Below the pieces are notes generated by a model. It was given only the letters and a program-made list of their open reading frames with translations, was not told the DNA's origin and did no database searches. Position numbers and translations under genes: made by a program. From Chloroflexota bacterium (GTDB lineage Bacteria; Chloroflexota; Anaerolineae; Anaerolineales; Anaerolineaceae): a stretch of DNA of 64,000 nucleotides. The DNA lies in NCBI GenBank assembly GCA_023381565.1, contig JAMCRR010000198.1, positions 1-64,000 on the forward strand. The letters run 5' to 3'. Of the stretch, positions 1 through 8,997 are shown in pieces. The first letter of the stretch is position 1; the number at the start of each line of letters is the position of its first letter.

Positions 1-2397
1 ACGTTCTACCACGACCGCTCGAGCTACCTGATGAGCGTCTACGGGCGCAGCAGCATCGTGCTGGCCAACCCGCTGGCGTTTGGAGCAAGCACCGGACAGC
101 CGGTGGTCGAGCAGGCATTAAATAAAATGATGGGCTACGGCGGCGGCGCCCTGGCGCCGGCTATGCCTGCCGCTGCTCCCACCAGCACACCCGGCATGCG
201 AGAGATGGCCGACGGCGCTGCCGCCTCCGAGCCGATCCGCATGCGGGTAGATTTCAACCCCCTGGCGCTCTTCGCCCCCTCGGTGACCACCGACGAAAAC
301 GGCCAGGCGCGCGTCGCCGTCAAAGTCCCCGATAACCTGACACGCTACCGCGTGATGGCTGTGGCCGTAGACTCCACAGGGCGCTTCTTTGGCTCCGCCG
401 AGGCGAACCTCACTGCCCGGCTGCCGCTCATGGTGCGCCCGTCCGCGCCGCGCTTTTTGAACTTCGGCGACCGCTTCGAGTTGCCCGTGGTGCTGCAGAA
501 CCAGACGGATGCGCCCATGAACGTGAGCGTGGTCGTGCAGGCCGGCAACCTCGAGCTGACCGGTAGCCGGGGACTGCGCGTTACCGTCCCTGCCCGCGAC
601 CGGGTGGAGGTGCGTTTCCCGGCGCAGACCGTGATGTCCGGCACGGCAAGAATCCAGGTGGGCGCCGTCTCGGGCACCTATGCCGACGCGGCTACCGTTT
701 CGCTGCCCGTCTACACCCCGGCCACGACGGAGGCCTTCGCCACCTACGGCGTGATCGACTCCGGAGCCATCTCACAGCCGGTGGCCGCCCCCAGCGGGGT
801 CTTCCCGCAGTACGGCGGCCTGGAGATCAGCACTTCATCCACCGCGCTGCAGGCGCTCAGCGACGCTGTGCTCTACCTCGTCTCGTACCCCTTCGACTGC
901 AGCGAGCAGATCGCCTCGCGCCTCCTGGCGATCTCAGCGCTGCGCGATGTGCTGACCGCCTTCCAGGCCGAGGGGCTGCCCTCCCCGGCGGAGATGGAAG
1001 CGGCCGTCTCGCGCGACATTACCACCCTGCAGGGCCTGCAGAACGACGACGGCGGCTTCCCCTACTGGCGTCGCGGCCAGGATTCGATCCCCTTCAATAC
1101 CATCCACACCGCCCACGCCCTGCAGCGCGCCGCCGCTAAAGGCTTCGCCGTCCCGGCCGGCATGCAGCCGCGCTTGCTTGAATACCTTCGCCAGGTCGAG
1201 AGCCACTACCCCGCCTGGTACAGCGCCTGGACGCGCCGCACGCTCAGCGCCTACGCCCTGTACGTACGCAACCTGATGGGCGACCCCGATCCCCAGAAAG
1301 CCCTGAAGCTGATCGACGAGGCGGGCGGGTTGGATCAGCTCTCACTGGATGCCATCGGCTGGCTCTGGCCGGTGCTTGAGAACGCCCCCCAGGCTTCCAC
1401 CCGGTTGGATGAAATCCGCACTTACCTGAATAACCGGGTCGTTGAAACTGCCGGAGCGGCCAACTTCACTACCACCTACGACGACCAGAACTACCTGCTG
1501 CTGGGCACTAACCGGCGCACGGATGCCATCCTGCTGGACGCTCTGATAGGCGACAACCCGCAGCACGACCTGATCCCCAAGCTGGTCGACGGGCTGCTGG
1601 CCGCTGCGCGTCGCACCCAGGGGCGCTGGGGCAACACCCAGGAGAACGTCTTCGTCCTGCTGGCCCTGGACCGCTATTTCAACACCTATGAAGCGCAGAC
1701 GCCCGATTTCGTCGCCCGCCTGTGGCTGGGTCAGGGCTACGTGGGCAGCTACGAGTTCCGCGGGCGCACCACCGAGCGGCAGGAGACCACCGTACCCATG
1801 ACCTACCTGGTGGATCCGACTCTGGGCGGGGGGAGCACCCAGGATATCATCTTGAGCAAGGAAGGCGACGGGCGGCTGTACTACCGCCTGGGCCTGCGCT
1901 ACGCCCCCACCAGCCTGCAGCTCGATCCGCTGGAAATGGGCTTCGTCGTCAGCCGCACCTATGAGGCGGTGGACGATCCTGCCGATGTGACGCGTGACGC
2001 CCAGGGCGTGTGGCATATCAAGGCCGGCGCCCGGGTGCGCGTGCGCATCACGATGCAGGCGGATAACCGCCGCTATCACGTGGCCCTCACCGACCCGCTG
2101 CCCGCCGGGCTGGAGATCGTCAACCCCGACCTGGCCGTCACAGCCGCCCCGCCCCAGGACCCCAACCGCTCGCCTCAAAAGACGTGGTGGTGGGGACCCT
2201 GGTACGAGCACCAGAACCTGCGCGACGAGCGCGCCGAGGCCTTCACCTCCCTGCTGTGGGAAGGCGTCTACCAGTACACCTACGTGGCGCGCGCCACCAT
2301 CCCCGGCGCGTTCGTCGTGCCCCCGGCCAAGGCTGAGGAGATGTACTCGCCCGAGGTGTTTGGCCGGAGCGGAAGTGATGAGGTGGTGGTGGAATGA
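1..2397 (+). CDS. Alpha-2-macroglobulin family protein, C-terminal part (5' end outside window)
   Basis: This is the C-terminal part of a bacterial alpha-2-macroglobulin, a large surface protein thought to trap foreign proteases. The frame is open from base 1 (TFYHDRSSYL before the first Met at 31), so the gene begins upstream. A macroglobulin beta-sandwich domain (LALFAPSVTTDENGQARV) is followed by the thioester motif PFDCSEQ near residue 290; bacterial members use C-x-E-Q. An alpha/alpha-toroid thioester domain follows (LQNDDGGFPYW repeats), then a C-terminal receptor-like sandwich rich in aromatic residues. The usual partner, a penicillin-binding protein 1C, is not in view. The family call rests on the CSEQ motif plus domain order; the Cys and Gln of the thioester are present, so the trap is probably functional. 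Confidence 0.93.
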   Translation, partial: TFYHDRSSYLMSVYGRSSIVLANPLAFGASTGQPVVEQALNKMMGYGGGALAPAMPAAAPTSTPGMREMADGAAASEPIRMRVDFNPLALFAPSVTTDENGQARVAVKVPDNLTRYRVMAVAVDSTGRFFGSAEANLTARLPLMVRPSAPRFLNFGDRFELPVVLQNQTDAPMNVSVVVQAGNLELTGSRGLRVTVPARDRVEVRFPAQTVMSGTARIQVGAVSGTYADAATVSLPVYTPATTEAFATYGVIDSGAISQPVAAPSGVFPQYGGLEISTSSTALQALSDAVLYLVSYPFDCSEQIASRLLAISALRDVLTAFQAEGLPSPAEMEAAVSRDITTLQGLQNDDGGFPYWRRGQDSIPFNTIHTAHALQRAAAKGFAVPAGMQPRLLEYLRQVESHYPAWYSAWTRRTLSAYALYVRNLMGDPDPQKALKLIDEAGGLDQLSLDAIGWLWPVLENAPQASTRLDEIRTYLNNRVVETAGAANFTTTYDDQNYLLLGTNRRTDAILLDALIGDNPQHDLIPKLVDGLLAAARRTQGRWGNTQENVFVLLALDRYFNTYEAQTPDFVARLWLGQGYVGSYEFRGRTTERQETTVPMTYLVDPTLGGGSTQDIILSKEGDGRLYYRLGLRYAPTSLQLDPLEMGFVVSRTYEAVDDPADVTRDAQGVWHIKAGARVRVRITMQADNRRYHVALTDPLPAGLEIVNPDLAVTAAPPQDPNRSPQKTWWWGPWYEHQNLRDERAEAFTSLLWEGVYQYTYVARATIPGAFVVPPAKAEEMYSPEVFGRSGSDEVVVE

Positions 2398-2427
2398 GGA
2401 TTGCTGATTGTTGATTGCCGATTCCAT

Positions 2428-2454
2428 GACGAATCGGCGAGTTGGCGATTCGTC
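2428..2454 (+). terminator. Inverted repeat downstream of the macroglobulin gene
   Basis: GACGAATCG and CGATTCGTC form a perfect 9-bp stem around a 9-nt loop, 31 bases after the macroglobulin stop. There is no clear T-run, so it may be a weak or factor-assisted terminator. The remaining bases to 2644 show short reiterations of GATTG/GCCGATT and no supportable gene. Confidence 0.4.
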
Positions 2455-2644
2455 AATTCGCCTTCTCGCCGATTGGTACCTGGCGCAGCTATTGGGGTAC
2501 ATGGATAGCCGGTCGGGTACCCGCCGTTTCGAAGCCGAGCGCGGCTTCCACCACATGGGGTAGACCTCCCGCATGCGGTACCAGCTGTTCTCCCCTGGCT
2601 CTCGTATATCTTCAGCAGCCTGCAGACCTTGAATTATCTACTCC

Positions 2645-3424
2645 CTAGCCTACCGCCAAAACGAGAATCGAAGGCAGCCAGTTGGCAAGGTAATGGCAGG
2701 CAGTTCCCGGCCAGAGACTACGGGTTTTCATGTAGATAATTCCAAACATCCAACCTGCGATGGTCTGCAGCATGAGCGCTGAAATCACGACCACGGTACT
2801 ACCTGTTACGCCCAAAGCTGCGACATCCAGACCCACATGCGTCAGCCCGAAAAGCACCCCACCCCATACAATCGCATTTGCCTGTCCAACTGCTCGTTCG
2901 AGCAGCGACTGGATCGTACCACGATGAAAAAACTCTTCCAGAAAGGCGTTGCTATAGATTAATAAGAGCAGTTCCTCTAGCGGGAGTGTCTGAATGCTGA
3001 TATTGGATTGACCGGTGAAATAGGCAATACATCCACTGCCTACACCGAATGCCACCGCAAAAATCGTCACATCCGATGACCGATTCTTGATTGAAAGCCC
3101 AAAATCCGGTGCAGCCCAGCGGAAAAACCTGGTTACCAGCAATACAGGTAACAAAAGGTAAATCATGGTCCCAAAAATAGCCTGAGCGACGAGGTTTGGA
3201 ACCCAGTCCAGAAACATCCGATCCAACCACGGAGAACCCCAATCCATCATCAGCAAAGGAAACAGGATGGCCATTCCTCCAAGGAGCAGAGCAGCCATGA
3301 TATTTTTCGAACGTTGTTCGCTTTTGGGGAGGACTGCCGGGTAGCTTCCGATAAACCTGTGCAGAATCCAAAGGAATGCCCCCACAACCACAATGAAGCC
3401 GCAGCGCCAGAGCAAATCGTTCAT
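2645..3424 (-). CDS. CPBP family intramembrane metalloprotease
   Basis: This is a 259-residue polytopic membrane protein of the CPBP (CAAX protease and bacteriocin-processing, Abi) family. Diagnostic motifs are EEFFHRG near residue 163 (EExxxR), the later FGLTHVG motif carrying the metal-binding His, and a final HYLANW motif. About seven hydrophobic segments are visible. The start at 3424 is preceded by AGGAG. Members cleave membrane substrates or act in bacteriocin self-immunity; the substrate here is unknown. It is convergent with the macroglobulin gene and probably forms its own unit. A second, unrelated-looking CPBP gene lies at 29767. Confidence 0.88.
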   Translation of the reverse strand: MNDLLWRCGFIVVVGAFLWILHRFIGSYPAVLPKSEQRSKNIMAALLLGGMAILFPLLMMDWGSPWLDRMFLDWVPNLVAQAIFGTMIYLLLPVLLVTRFFRWAAPDFGLSIKNRSSDVTIFAVAFGVGSGCIAYFTGQSNISIQTLPLEELLLLIYSNAFLEEFFHRGTIQSLLERAVGQANAIVWGGVLFGLTHVGLDVAALGVTGSTVVVISALMLQTIAGWMFGIIYMKTRSLWPGTACHYLANWLPSILVLAVG

Positions 3425-3500
3425 ACGCTCCTGACCAGTGTTTGCACCAGGATGAGCAAGTCAGAAGTCGTGCTGCTTGCGGTGAGTATTATATTGGTAC

Positions 3501-4109
3501 TCAATCCCTCATCTCCGGCGCTTGTTCGATTACATCATATTTTTCCAGCAGTTGAACCAAATCCAGGATCTCAGGCGCCAGGCTTTCGTCGATACCGGCC
3601 TTCTGTATGATGTCGGCCACGGATAAAGGCGTCGTCTTGGGGAAGGGCAAATAGTAGAGGAATTTGCCCTGCGGGGCGGTCAGTTTGATCTTGCGTTCCT
3701 GTCTTTCCCGGCCCTCGCCACTCCAAATCGTCACGCTGGTGATGGTATCGTCATTGCGGGCAACAGCAAACCGTGCCTCGTTATTTTGTTTCTCCCGGAT
3801 CTTCAAGGACAGGCTGTTTAGGGTCGGCTCGCGCTTAATCTGCATCAGGTCGATATCGATGACAATGCGTGTCTGTCGTAAGGCATAGTGATAATAGGGG
3901 CGCTTCTTTTCAAAAACCTCCTCTTTTGAAAGGATACCAAGCTGGGCCAGGGATTCAAGGAAGTCCTGGGCGGTCTTTATGTGTAGATTGAGGCGGGCGG
4001 CAGCCTCGGAGGCGGAGATCGCCTGGTAGTTCACCAGGAGTGCAAAGATGTCTTCGGCATAATCTTTAGATAGCAGAGAAGCGTATTTGGCCGCGGTGCG
4101 AAAGTCCAT
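3501..4109 (-). CDS. Winged-helix (ArsR/MarR-like) protein
   Basis: This is a 202-residue soluble protein. Residues 10-75 look like a winged helix (DIFALLVNYQAISASEAAARLN, then LGILSKEEVFEKKRPYYHY), where ISASEAAARL is the start of the helix-turn-helix and the KRPYYHY strand is the wing. The remainder (beta strands VIDIDLMQIK, VTIWSGEGRERQERK, then a helical tail) is not recognised. It sits 12 bases after the membrane protein gene at 4122-4943 and has GAGGTAGG before its ATG, so the two are probably one operon: a membrane protein plus a cognate regulator or effector. The DNA-binding role is inferred from fold-like sequence only. Confidence 0.6.
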   Translation of the reverse strand: MDFRTAAKYASLLSKDYAEDIFALLVNYQAISASEAAARLNLHIKTAQDFLESLAQLGILSKEEVFEKKRPYYHYALRQTRIVIDIDLMQIKREPTLNSLSLKIREKQNNEARFAVARNDDTITSVTIWSGEGRERQERKIKLTAPQGKFLYYLPFPKTTPLSVADIIQKAGIDESLAPEILDLVQLLEKYDVIEQAPEMRD

Positions 4110-4121
4110 AAAGTACCTACC

Positions 4122-4943
4122 TCACGAGAAAATGGGGATGCGGAGATCGTCCATGCGGTCGATGAACCGGGCGCCTTCGCCTTTTTTATAGAGTTCGAAA
4201 AAGCCGATAAAGACCTGTCCCAGCGAGACGCAAAGCTGGTCAAACGCCAGCGGTTCCCGGTATTCCAGGTAGTCTTTTTGGGCAATGTGCACAGAGACTT
4301 CGCCATCCTCGTCGAAATTGACCCAGGTAGCATCGCGGTAATCACCGCTCAGTCCGAGAAGGCGGAAATACTCTTCTCCCATCTTGATCGGAACCAGGGT
4401 GATGTTCTTCGACGTGATGTAAGGTAAAGCGATCAGGTTGCGGGCTGCAAACCGGGCAAATCCATGGATCTGCTCTAGGGTGTAGTCCATCTTCCCCACC
4501 GGACGCGGCCGGGAGGTATAACCGTTGCCAATCTCATCGACCGGCTCCCCGGCCAACTCCAAGATCTCGCGCCCGCGCCACTTCAAGCGGCGGGTAATCA
4601 CCAGGGCAAAGATCAAAATGCCAAAAAATAAGATCCCGGCCGCATAGACTGCTTTGAACTCAATCTCTGGGAAGCTGCCCGCACCAAATTGAGGAGAAAA
4701 CACGAGGAACACGGCACCTAAAAAAGCGGCGTCTGCGCAAATGACCAGATGGGCAAAATTCCTCGTGCGCACAAAAACATAGAGATAAACCAGGAGAAAC
4801 AGCAGCGACCAGATACCAATGGCGATAAACCCGGCTCGGATGCCGTAGAACAGGCTTGCCAGACCGAAAATCGGCAGGATCGACAAAAATGGGATGATGC
4901 CCCTAATATCTTGATCTCGCCTGAGTTTTCGTACAAGGGTCAT
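4122..4943 (-). CDS. Membrane protein of unknown function, four TM helices plus cytosolic domain
   Basis: The protein has 273 residues. Four hydrophobic segments occupy roughly residues 17-115 (IPFLSILPIFGLASLFYG, GIWSLLFLLVYLYVFV, an ADAAFLGAVFLVF helix, and AGILFFGILIFALVI), followed by a soluble domain of about 150 residues beginning at RRLKWRGREI. The second ATG (4943) is chosen because GGAGGGAG lies directly before it; the first ATG at 4955 overlaps that ribosome site. It is first gene of a two-gene operon with the winged-helix protein at 3501-4109. No family is recognised. Confidence 0.65.
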   Translation of the reverse strand: MTLVRKLRRDQDIRGIIPFLSILPIFGLASLFYGIRAGFIAIGIWSLLFLLVYLYVFVRTRNFAHLVICADAAFLGAVFLVFSPQFGAGSFPEIEFKAVYAAGILFFGILIFALVITRRLKWRGREILELAGEPVDEIGNGYTSRPRPVGKMDYTLEQIHGFARFAARNLIALPYITSKNITLVPIKMGEEYFRLLGLSGDYRDATWVNFDEDGEVSVHIAQKDYLEYREPLAFDQLCVSLGQVFIGFFELYKKGEGARFIDRMDDLRIPIFS

Positions 4944-5213
4944 TTCTCCCTCCATGTGTATATGTTTCTCGAATTATATACTTTATTTTTATTGAAGTAT
5001 ATAATTTTTTCACTTGTTTGTCAAGAACTAATTATTCGAATGTATTCCGGTGGAACTATCATGGGGTTCCATCCTGCAGCAATATCCTTATAAGCTCATA
5101 ATGAACCACCGTGATAAGGTCATTCCGCGGTAAATTCTAAAGAGCCTCTCTATACAATCCTATTAATCAAGATAGAATTAGATTGTCTGCTTTTTATTTC
5201 AGGGAGGCAGCCA

Positions 5214-5933
5214 ATGACGGCGCCTGCATCCGATTCAACCAGCCCCTCTTCGAAGAAGCTGTCAATCGGCAGATTGCTGCTCAATCTCCTGGCACTCCTT
5301 TTAGCGATGGCAGGCCTCCTATTTCTCCCCGCGGGGCGGCTGGATTGGGTCCAGGCCTGGGCATTCGTGCTGGCTATCGGCGGTTTTCTCGCTTTCTACG
5401 GCCTGTGGGCGTTGCGCAACGATCCCGGCCAGATCACCGAGCGCAGCAGGACCGGGCGGAACGCCAAGAGCTGGGATAGGATCATCCTCACTGCTTACAC
5501 CCTCCTCTTGATCGGCATGCTGGTCCTGGCGGGCCTGGACGCCGGGCGTTTCGGCTGGGCGCCGGCTCCGCCGGCTTTACAGGCGCTGGGCTGGTTGGGC
5601 GCAGTTTTCGCCGGGTTCGTGATCTTCTGGACCGCTTCGGTAAACACCTATCTCTCGCGCACGGTCCGCATACAGGACGACCGCGGCCAGCAGGTGATCG
5701 ATACCGGTCCGTACGCCCGCGTACGCCATCCCATGTACCTGGGGGTGACCGTGCTAATGCTTTCCATTCCCCTGCTGCTCGGCTCTCTCTGGGCGCTGGC
5801 GCCGGGCGGGTCGATCGTCGCCTTATTCGTGCTGCGGACTGCGCTGGAAGACCGCACGCTGCAGCATGAGCTACCCGGCTACGCCGATTATGCCAGGCGC
5901 GTGCGCTGCCGGATACTGCCCGGAATCTGGTAA
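5214..5933 (+). CDS. Isoprenylcysteine carboxyl methyltransferase (ICMT/PEMT-like) family protein
   Basis: This is a 239-residue integral membrane methyltransferase-like protein. The C-terminal signature GPYARVRHPMYLG followed by a hydrophobic helix and a final EDRTLQHELPGYADYARRV segment is typical of the ICMT/phospholipid N-methyltransferase superfamily, where the RHPxY region contributes to S-adenosylmethionine binding. Six hydrophobic segments are visible. Start at 5214 has GGGAGG 8 bases upstream. The natural substrate in bacteria is usually unknown; it could be a lipid or a small thiol. It stands alone, divergent from the operon ending at 4943. Confidence 0.85.
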   Translation: MTAPASDSTSPSSKKLSIGRLLLNLLALLLAMAGLLFLPAGRLDWVQAWAFVLAIGGFLAFYGLWALRNDPGQITERSRTGRNAKSWDRIILTAYTLLLIGMLVLAGLDAGRFGWAPAPPALQALGWLGAVFAGFVIFWTASVNTYLSRTVRIQDDRGQQVIDTGPYARVRHPMYLGVTVLMLSIPLLLGSLWALAPGGSIVALFVLRTALEDRTLQHELPGYADYARRVRCRILPGIW

Positions 5934-6091
5934 CTTTTTCCCAATGATAATAATTTTGTTATCTTGCAGGGTTATCACCGCAACAAACAAGCCTTCTGGG
6001 CAGTCGTTATGGCGCCGCAAGGAGTTGAAGCCGCTAACTTAGCTGCTACATTGTGCAGTCATAAGCGAACCCATTCTACCGCCTGGTTGTC

Positions 6092-6571
6092 CTACTCCTC
6101 AACCAACCTCCACGGTTTCCCATCCAGGCTGCTCACGCGGTCGGCGCACCCGTCTTCGATCACCTGTAAGGTAAGAATCTCGCCGTCGAAATGCCAGTTA
6201 TAGGAAGCCGGCATCGTATCCGCATCGCCGCAGAAGGAATCCCCGGTGAAAAAGACGTCTCCGTCGACGCGCCATTTCCCTGTAATGTATTTAGCTCCCT
6301 GCAGGTAAACGATCGACGTGCCGTCATCCAGATACCTGGTCGTCATATTCAGGCACTCAACGCAGTCGAACAGCCCATACGGGAATGGTACAACCTGCGC
6401 AGAGGGTATGGTCGGCGTTGGAACCACTGCGACAGGGGTGGCGGTAGGCGGCGAGCGTGTCGGCGTGCTCGTTGGGGAGACCGGCGCGGCAGGGGGGATA
6501 TTACAAGCGGTCAAGAGCAAGAATGCCAGAGCCAGCCCGAATCTTCCTGACAGCAACTTATGAGGGATCAT
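6092..6571 (-). CDS. Lipoprotein of unknown function
   Basis: The protein has 159 residues. It has a lipoprotein signal (LALAFLLLTAC, lipobox LTAC near residue 22) and a Pro/Ser/Thr linker (PTSTPTRSPPTATP) of the sort common in this genome. A compact C-terminal domain contains DCVECLNM, GDSFCGDADTM and a DGCAD motif, so two or three disulfides are possible. ATG at 6571 is preferred over the upstream GTG at 6583. It lies 8 bases after the stop of the cysteine-synthase-like gene, so it is the last gene of that operon. Its beta-rich domain with a DGEILTLQV segment resembles small ligand-binding lipoproteins, but no family is claimed. Confidence 0.7.
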   Translation of the reverse strand: MIPHKLLSGRFGLALAFLLLTACNIPPAAPVSPTSTPTRSPPTATPVAVVPTPTIPSAQVVPFPYGLFDCVECLNMTTRYLDDGTSIVYLQGAKYITGKWRVDGDVFFTGDSFCGDADTMPASYNWHFDGEILTLQVIEDGCADRVSSLDGKPWRLVEE

Positions 6572-6579
6572 ATCACGCC

Positions 6580-7500
6580 TCACTTCCGGAACACATCCGT
6601 GCTCAAATACCTCAGTCCCGAATCCACCAGGATGGTCGCCACCGTCGCTTTCGGCCCCAGCCGCGCCGCGATTTTGAGTGCGGCGGCCACATTCGCCCCC
6701 GAGGAGATGCCCGTGAAGAGGCCTTCTTCGCGTGCCAGGCGGCGAGCCATGGCTCTAGCCTCCTCCGTCGAGACGGCCATGATTTCGTTCACCTTCTCAG
6801 GCTCCCATAACGGGGGGATAAAGCCGATGCCAATCCCCTCGATGCCGTGCGCGCCGGCCTGTTTGCCGGAGAGCACCGCCGATTCGGCCGGCTCGACGGC
6901 CACGATGTGAATCTGGGGGTTATGTTCCCACAGTGCCTCGGTGACTCCGTGGATGGAGTGCGCCGTGCCGACCACCTGAACAAAGGCGTCCATCCGCCCG
7001 CCGGTCTGCTTCCAGATTTCCTCGCCCAGGGGGTAGTAGCCGCGGATGGCGTCGCGGTTGTTCAGCTGGTCAGACCACCAGTGCCCCGGCTGCCGGCTGA
7101 GCAGGCTCGCCTGGGCGATCATCTCTCTGACCAGCGCTTCGGTGATGCCCCCACCCTGAGCGGGCACAATATGCAGCCCTGCCCCCAGCCCCTTCATCAT
7201 CAAGGCTTTTTCTTCACTGAAGGCATCCGAGTATACAATCTCTATGCGGTAACCCTTAGCCGCGCACACAAAAGCCAGCGAAATCCCCGTGGTGCCGCTC
7301 GTATATTCCACCACGCTTCCACCAGGAGTTAGCTCGCCGCGCCTCTCCGCCCATTCGATCGCAGCCCGCGCCATGCGGTCTTTCATGCTGCCGGTCGGGT
7401 TGGCCCATTCCAGCTTCGCCATCACCCGCGCCGACCCTGGGGGAACGAGATGAGTAAGCTCTACCAATGGAGTATTGCCGATGGCCTCAAGTATGTTCAT
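6580..7500 (-). CDS. PLP-dependent cysteine synthase / CBS-like protein
   Basis: This is a 306-residue fold-type II PLP enzyme of the cysteine synthase A/cystathionine beta-synthase group, which forms cysteine from O-acetylserine and sulfide or related products. The start of the domain (ILEAIGNTPLVEL) and the PLP lysine in TGSMKDRMA are clear, followed by the substrate loop VEYTSGTTGISLA and a Gly-rich phosphate loop (GTAHSIHGV; usually GTGGTxTG). The last is altered: Ala-His-Ser replaces part of the usual Gly-Gly-Thr, so the substrate may differ. The start at 7500 overlaps the upstream stop as ATGA, which means translational coupling to the lipoprotein hydrolase gene. The longer reading frame to 7611 is rejected. 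Confidence 0.86.
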   Translation of the reverse strand: MNILEAIGNTPLVELTHLVPPGSARVMAKLEWANPTGSMKDRMARAAIEWAERRGELTPGGSVVEYTSGTTGISLAFVCAAKGYRIEIVYSDAFSEEKALMMKGLGAGLHIVPAQGGGITEALVREMIAQASLLSRQPGHWWSDQLNNRDAIRGYYPLGEEIWKQTGGRMDAFVQVVGTAHSIHGVTEALWEHNPQIHIVAVEPAESAVLSGKQAGAHGIEGIGIGFIPPLWEPEKVNEIMAVSTEEARAMARRLAREEGLFTGISSGANVAAALKIAARLGPKATVATILVDSGLRYLSTDVFRK

Positions 7501-8819
7501 TTTCGCTCCTGCTGCAACAACCAATCGTAAAGTTCGGGGGTTGCATAGACATTGTAGGCAACGTCGTTTACCATGCGCGGGCTGACCGTTAACTGAGCAT
7601 TTCCTCCACACGCCACCAGGGCATCCACCAAATTCTGAGCAACTTCGAGCGGGATATAGGGATCCCGGTCCCCGTGAAACACCCAGGTAGGCACATCCTT
7701 AAGATCGCAGATGTTCTTCGGCACCTCAAACGGGTACCCGAAATAGCCTGAAATTGGGGCAAGGGCCGCAAAGTACTTCGGATACCGCAAGCTAATTGCC
7801 CAAACGCCGTTGCCTCCCATATCGTTGCCGGTGAGATAAATCCGCTGTGAGTCGATGGAATATGTACTTTGAATTTCATCCAATAAAGTGAATAGCGGGT
7901 TGATCATCTTATCTTTGGCCCAAAACTCAAATTCTCCATCGCCCAGAGGGGACACAAGAATGAAGGGAAATTCGCTCTGCTCTTGCACATATCGAGGCAG
8001 GGGTTCGTTCTTGAGCAGATCGAGAGTGGCGCCACGCAAATGTGCCCCGTGAAGGTAAACCATTAAAGGCCATTCTTTCTGAGGATCTTTTCCATAGGCA
8101 CCCGGCAGGTAGAGCAGGAAATCAAGCTTTGCTTTTCCCGATGTGTAGGAATGGAGACCCACATTCGCGGTAGAAGAGAGCCCCGGATACACAGCTTTCT
8201 CTAGAATGGTGAAATTGACCACGTGCTGATAGGTGCCTGGCTGGTAAGTATTAAACCCGTCATCCACCGCAAGCCCCGAATTCCATGATAATTTGAGCGA
8301 GTGCATCCCGGGAGAAGCGATTTTCAAATCGATGATCCACCTGCGTTCTTTGTTGTTCTTTCCTTTTGACACGTAATCAGACTCAAACCAGTCGAAAGCC
8401 TCAAGATCGATTTTTCGCTCATCGATCCATAATTCCCAGGTCATGGCCTCCCAATTGGGAAGGAAATTTGACTCCTTCGCAATCCACCCAAATACAATCG
8501 ACAAGCCCGACATGAGCGGCGCATTACAATCCGTTGTCGATGCAATCGGGCTGAATTCATTCGGCATATATTCACAAAATTGCCATAAATAGGGGTACGG
8601 CAAGGTTGGCGATCCTTGAGCCACAATCATTTCACCAATCGTGTCCCCTGGCTTGATCTTACCTGCGCTGATTGGTGTAGAAGATGCGGATGCCTGAGCT
8701 GCCGGTGGGGGGATGGGTGTGGTTGTCGGTGGAGGAGTTTGTGTCGGACCTGATTGCTCGCAGGAAGACAGCGTGACAGCAATCAACACCAGAAGCACCA
8801 GATACATGAGCCTGTTCAT
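7497..8819 (-). CDS. Lipoprotein with alpha/beta-hydrolase domain, probable pseudoenzyme
   Basis: The 440-residue protein has a lipobox (TLSSC, Cys20), a TPPPTTTP linker, an N-terminal domain of about 150 residues starting at KPGDTIGEMIV, and an esterase/PHB-depolymerase-like alpha/beta-hydrolase domain from about residue 195. The nucleophile elbow reads LTGNDMGGNGVW, with Asp333 where relatives have Ser (GxSxGG). The acid-loop region FHGDRDPYIP is intact, but near the C-terminus VNDVAYNVYATPELYDWLL carries Asn where relatives have the catalytic His. Both changes argue against normal esterase activity. The N-terminal KPGDTIGEM domain recurs in the esterase at 26257. The downstream gene at 7500 is coupled by ATGA overlap. 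Confidence 0.8.
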   Translation of the reverse strand: MNRLMYLVLLVLIAVTLSSCEQSGPTQTPPPTTTPIPPPAAQASASSTPISAGKIKPGDTIGEMIVAQGSPTLPYPYLWQFCEYMPNEFSPIASTTDCNAPLMSGLSIVFGWIAKESNFLPNWEAMTWELWIDERKIDLEAFDWFESDYVSKGKNNKERRWIIDLKIASPGMHSLKLSWNSGLAVDDGFNTYQPGTYQHVVNFTILEKAVYPGLSSTANVGLHSYTSGKAKLDFLLYLPGAYGKDPQKEWPLMVYLHGAHLRGATLDLLKNEPLPRYVQEQSEFPFILVSPLGDGEFEFWAKDKMINPLFTLLDEIQSTYSIDSQRIYLTGNDMGGNGVWAISLRYPKYFAALAPISGYFGYPFEVPKNICDLKDVPTWVFHGDRDPYIPLEVAQNLVDALVACGGNAQLTVSPRMVNDVAYNVYATPELYDWLLQQERK

Positions 8820-8997
8820 GGTGATCCTCCTCCCCCTGCGAATCCCCCTTGAGACTGGCGCTTAAGCGATCTCTATCGTTTCCGATGATCTTCTGTTCAG
8901 ATATCATTAGAATACGATAAATCACCTCGCTTTTCAATCATCAATACCATTTTTCTCGGGCTAGACATGCCGGAGGTGACTCCCTCAGGCTCGTCAA

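Noticed and set aside
1342-2574. A 410-codon minus-strand frame through the macroglobulin gene
   Set aside because: It is antisense to a strongly conserved protein, is rich in Gly/Val/Gln without domains, and has no ribosome site. It is a shadow of high GC content.
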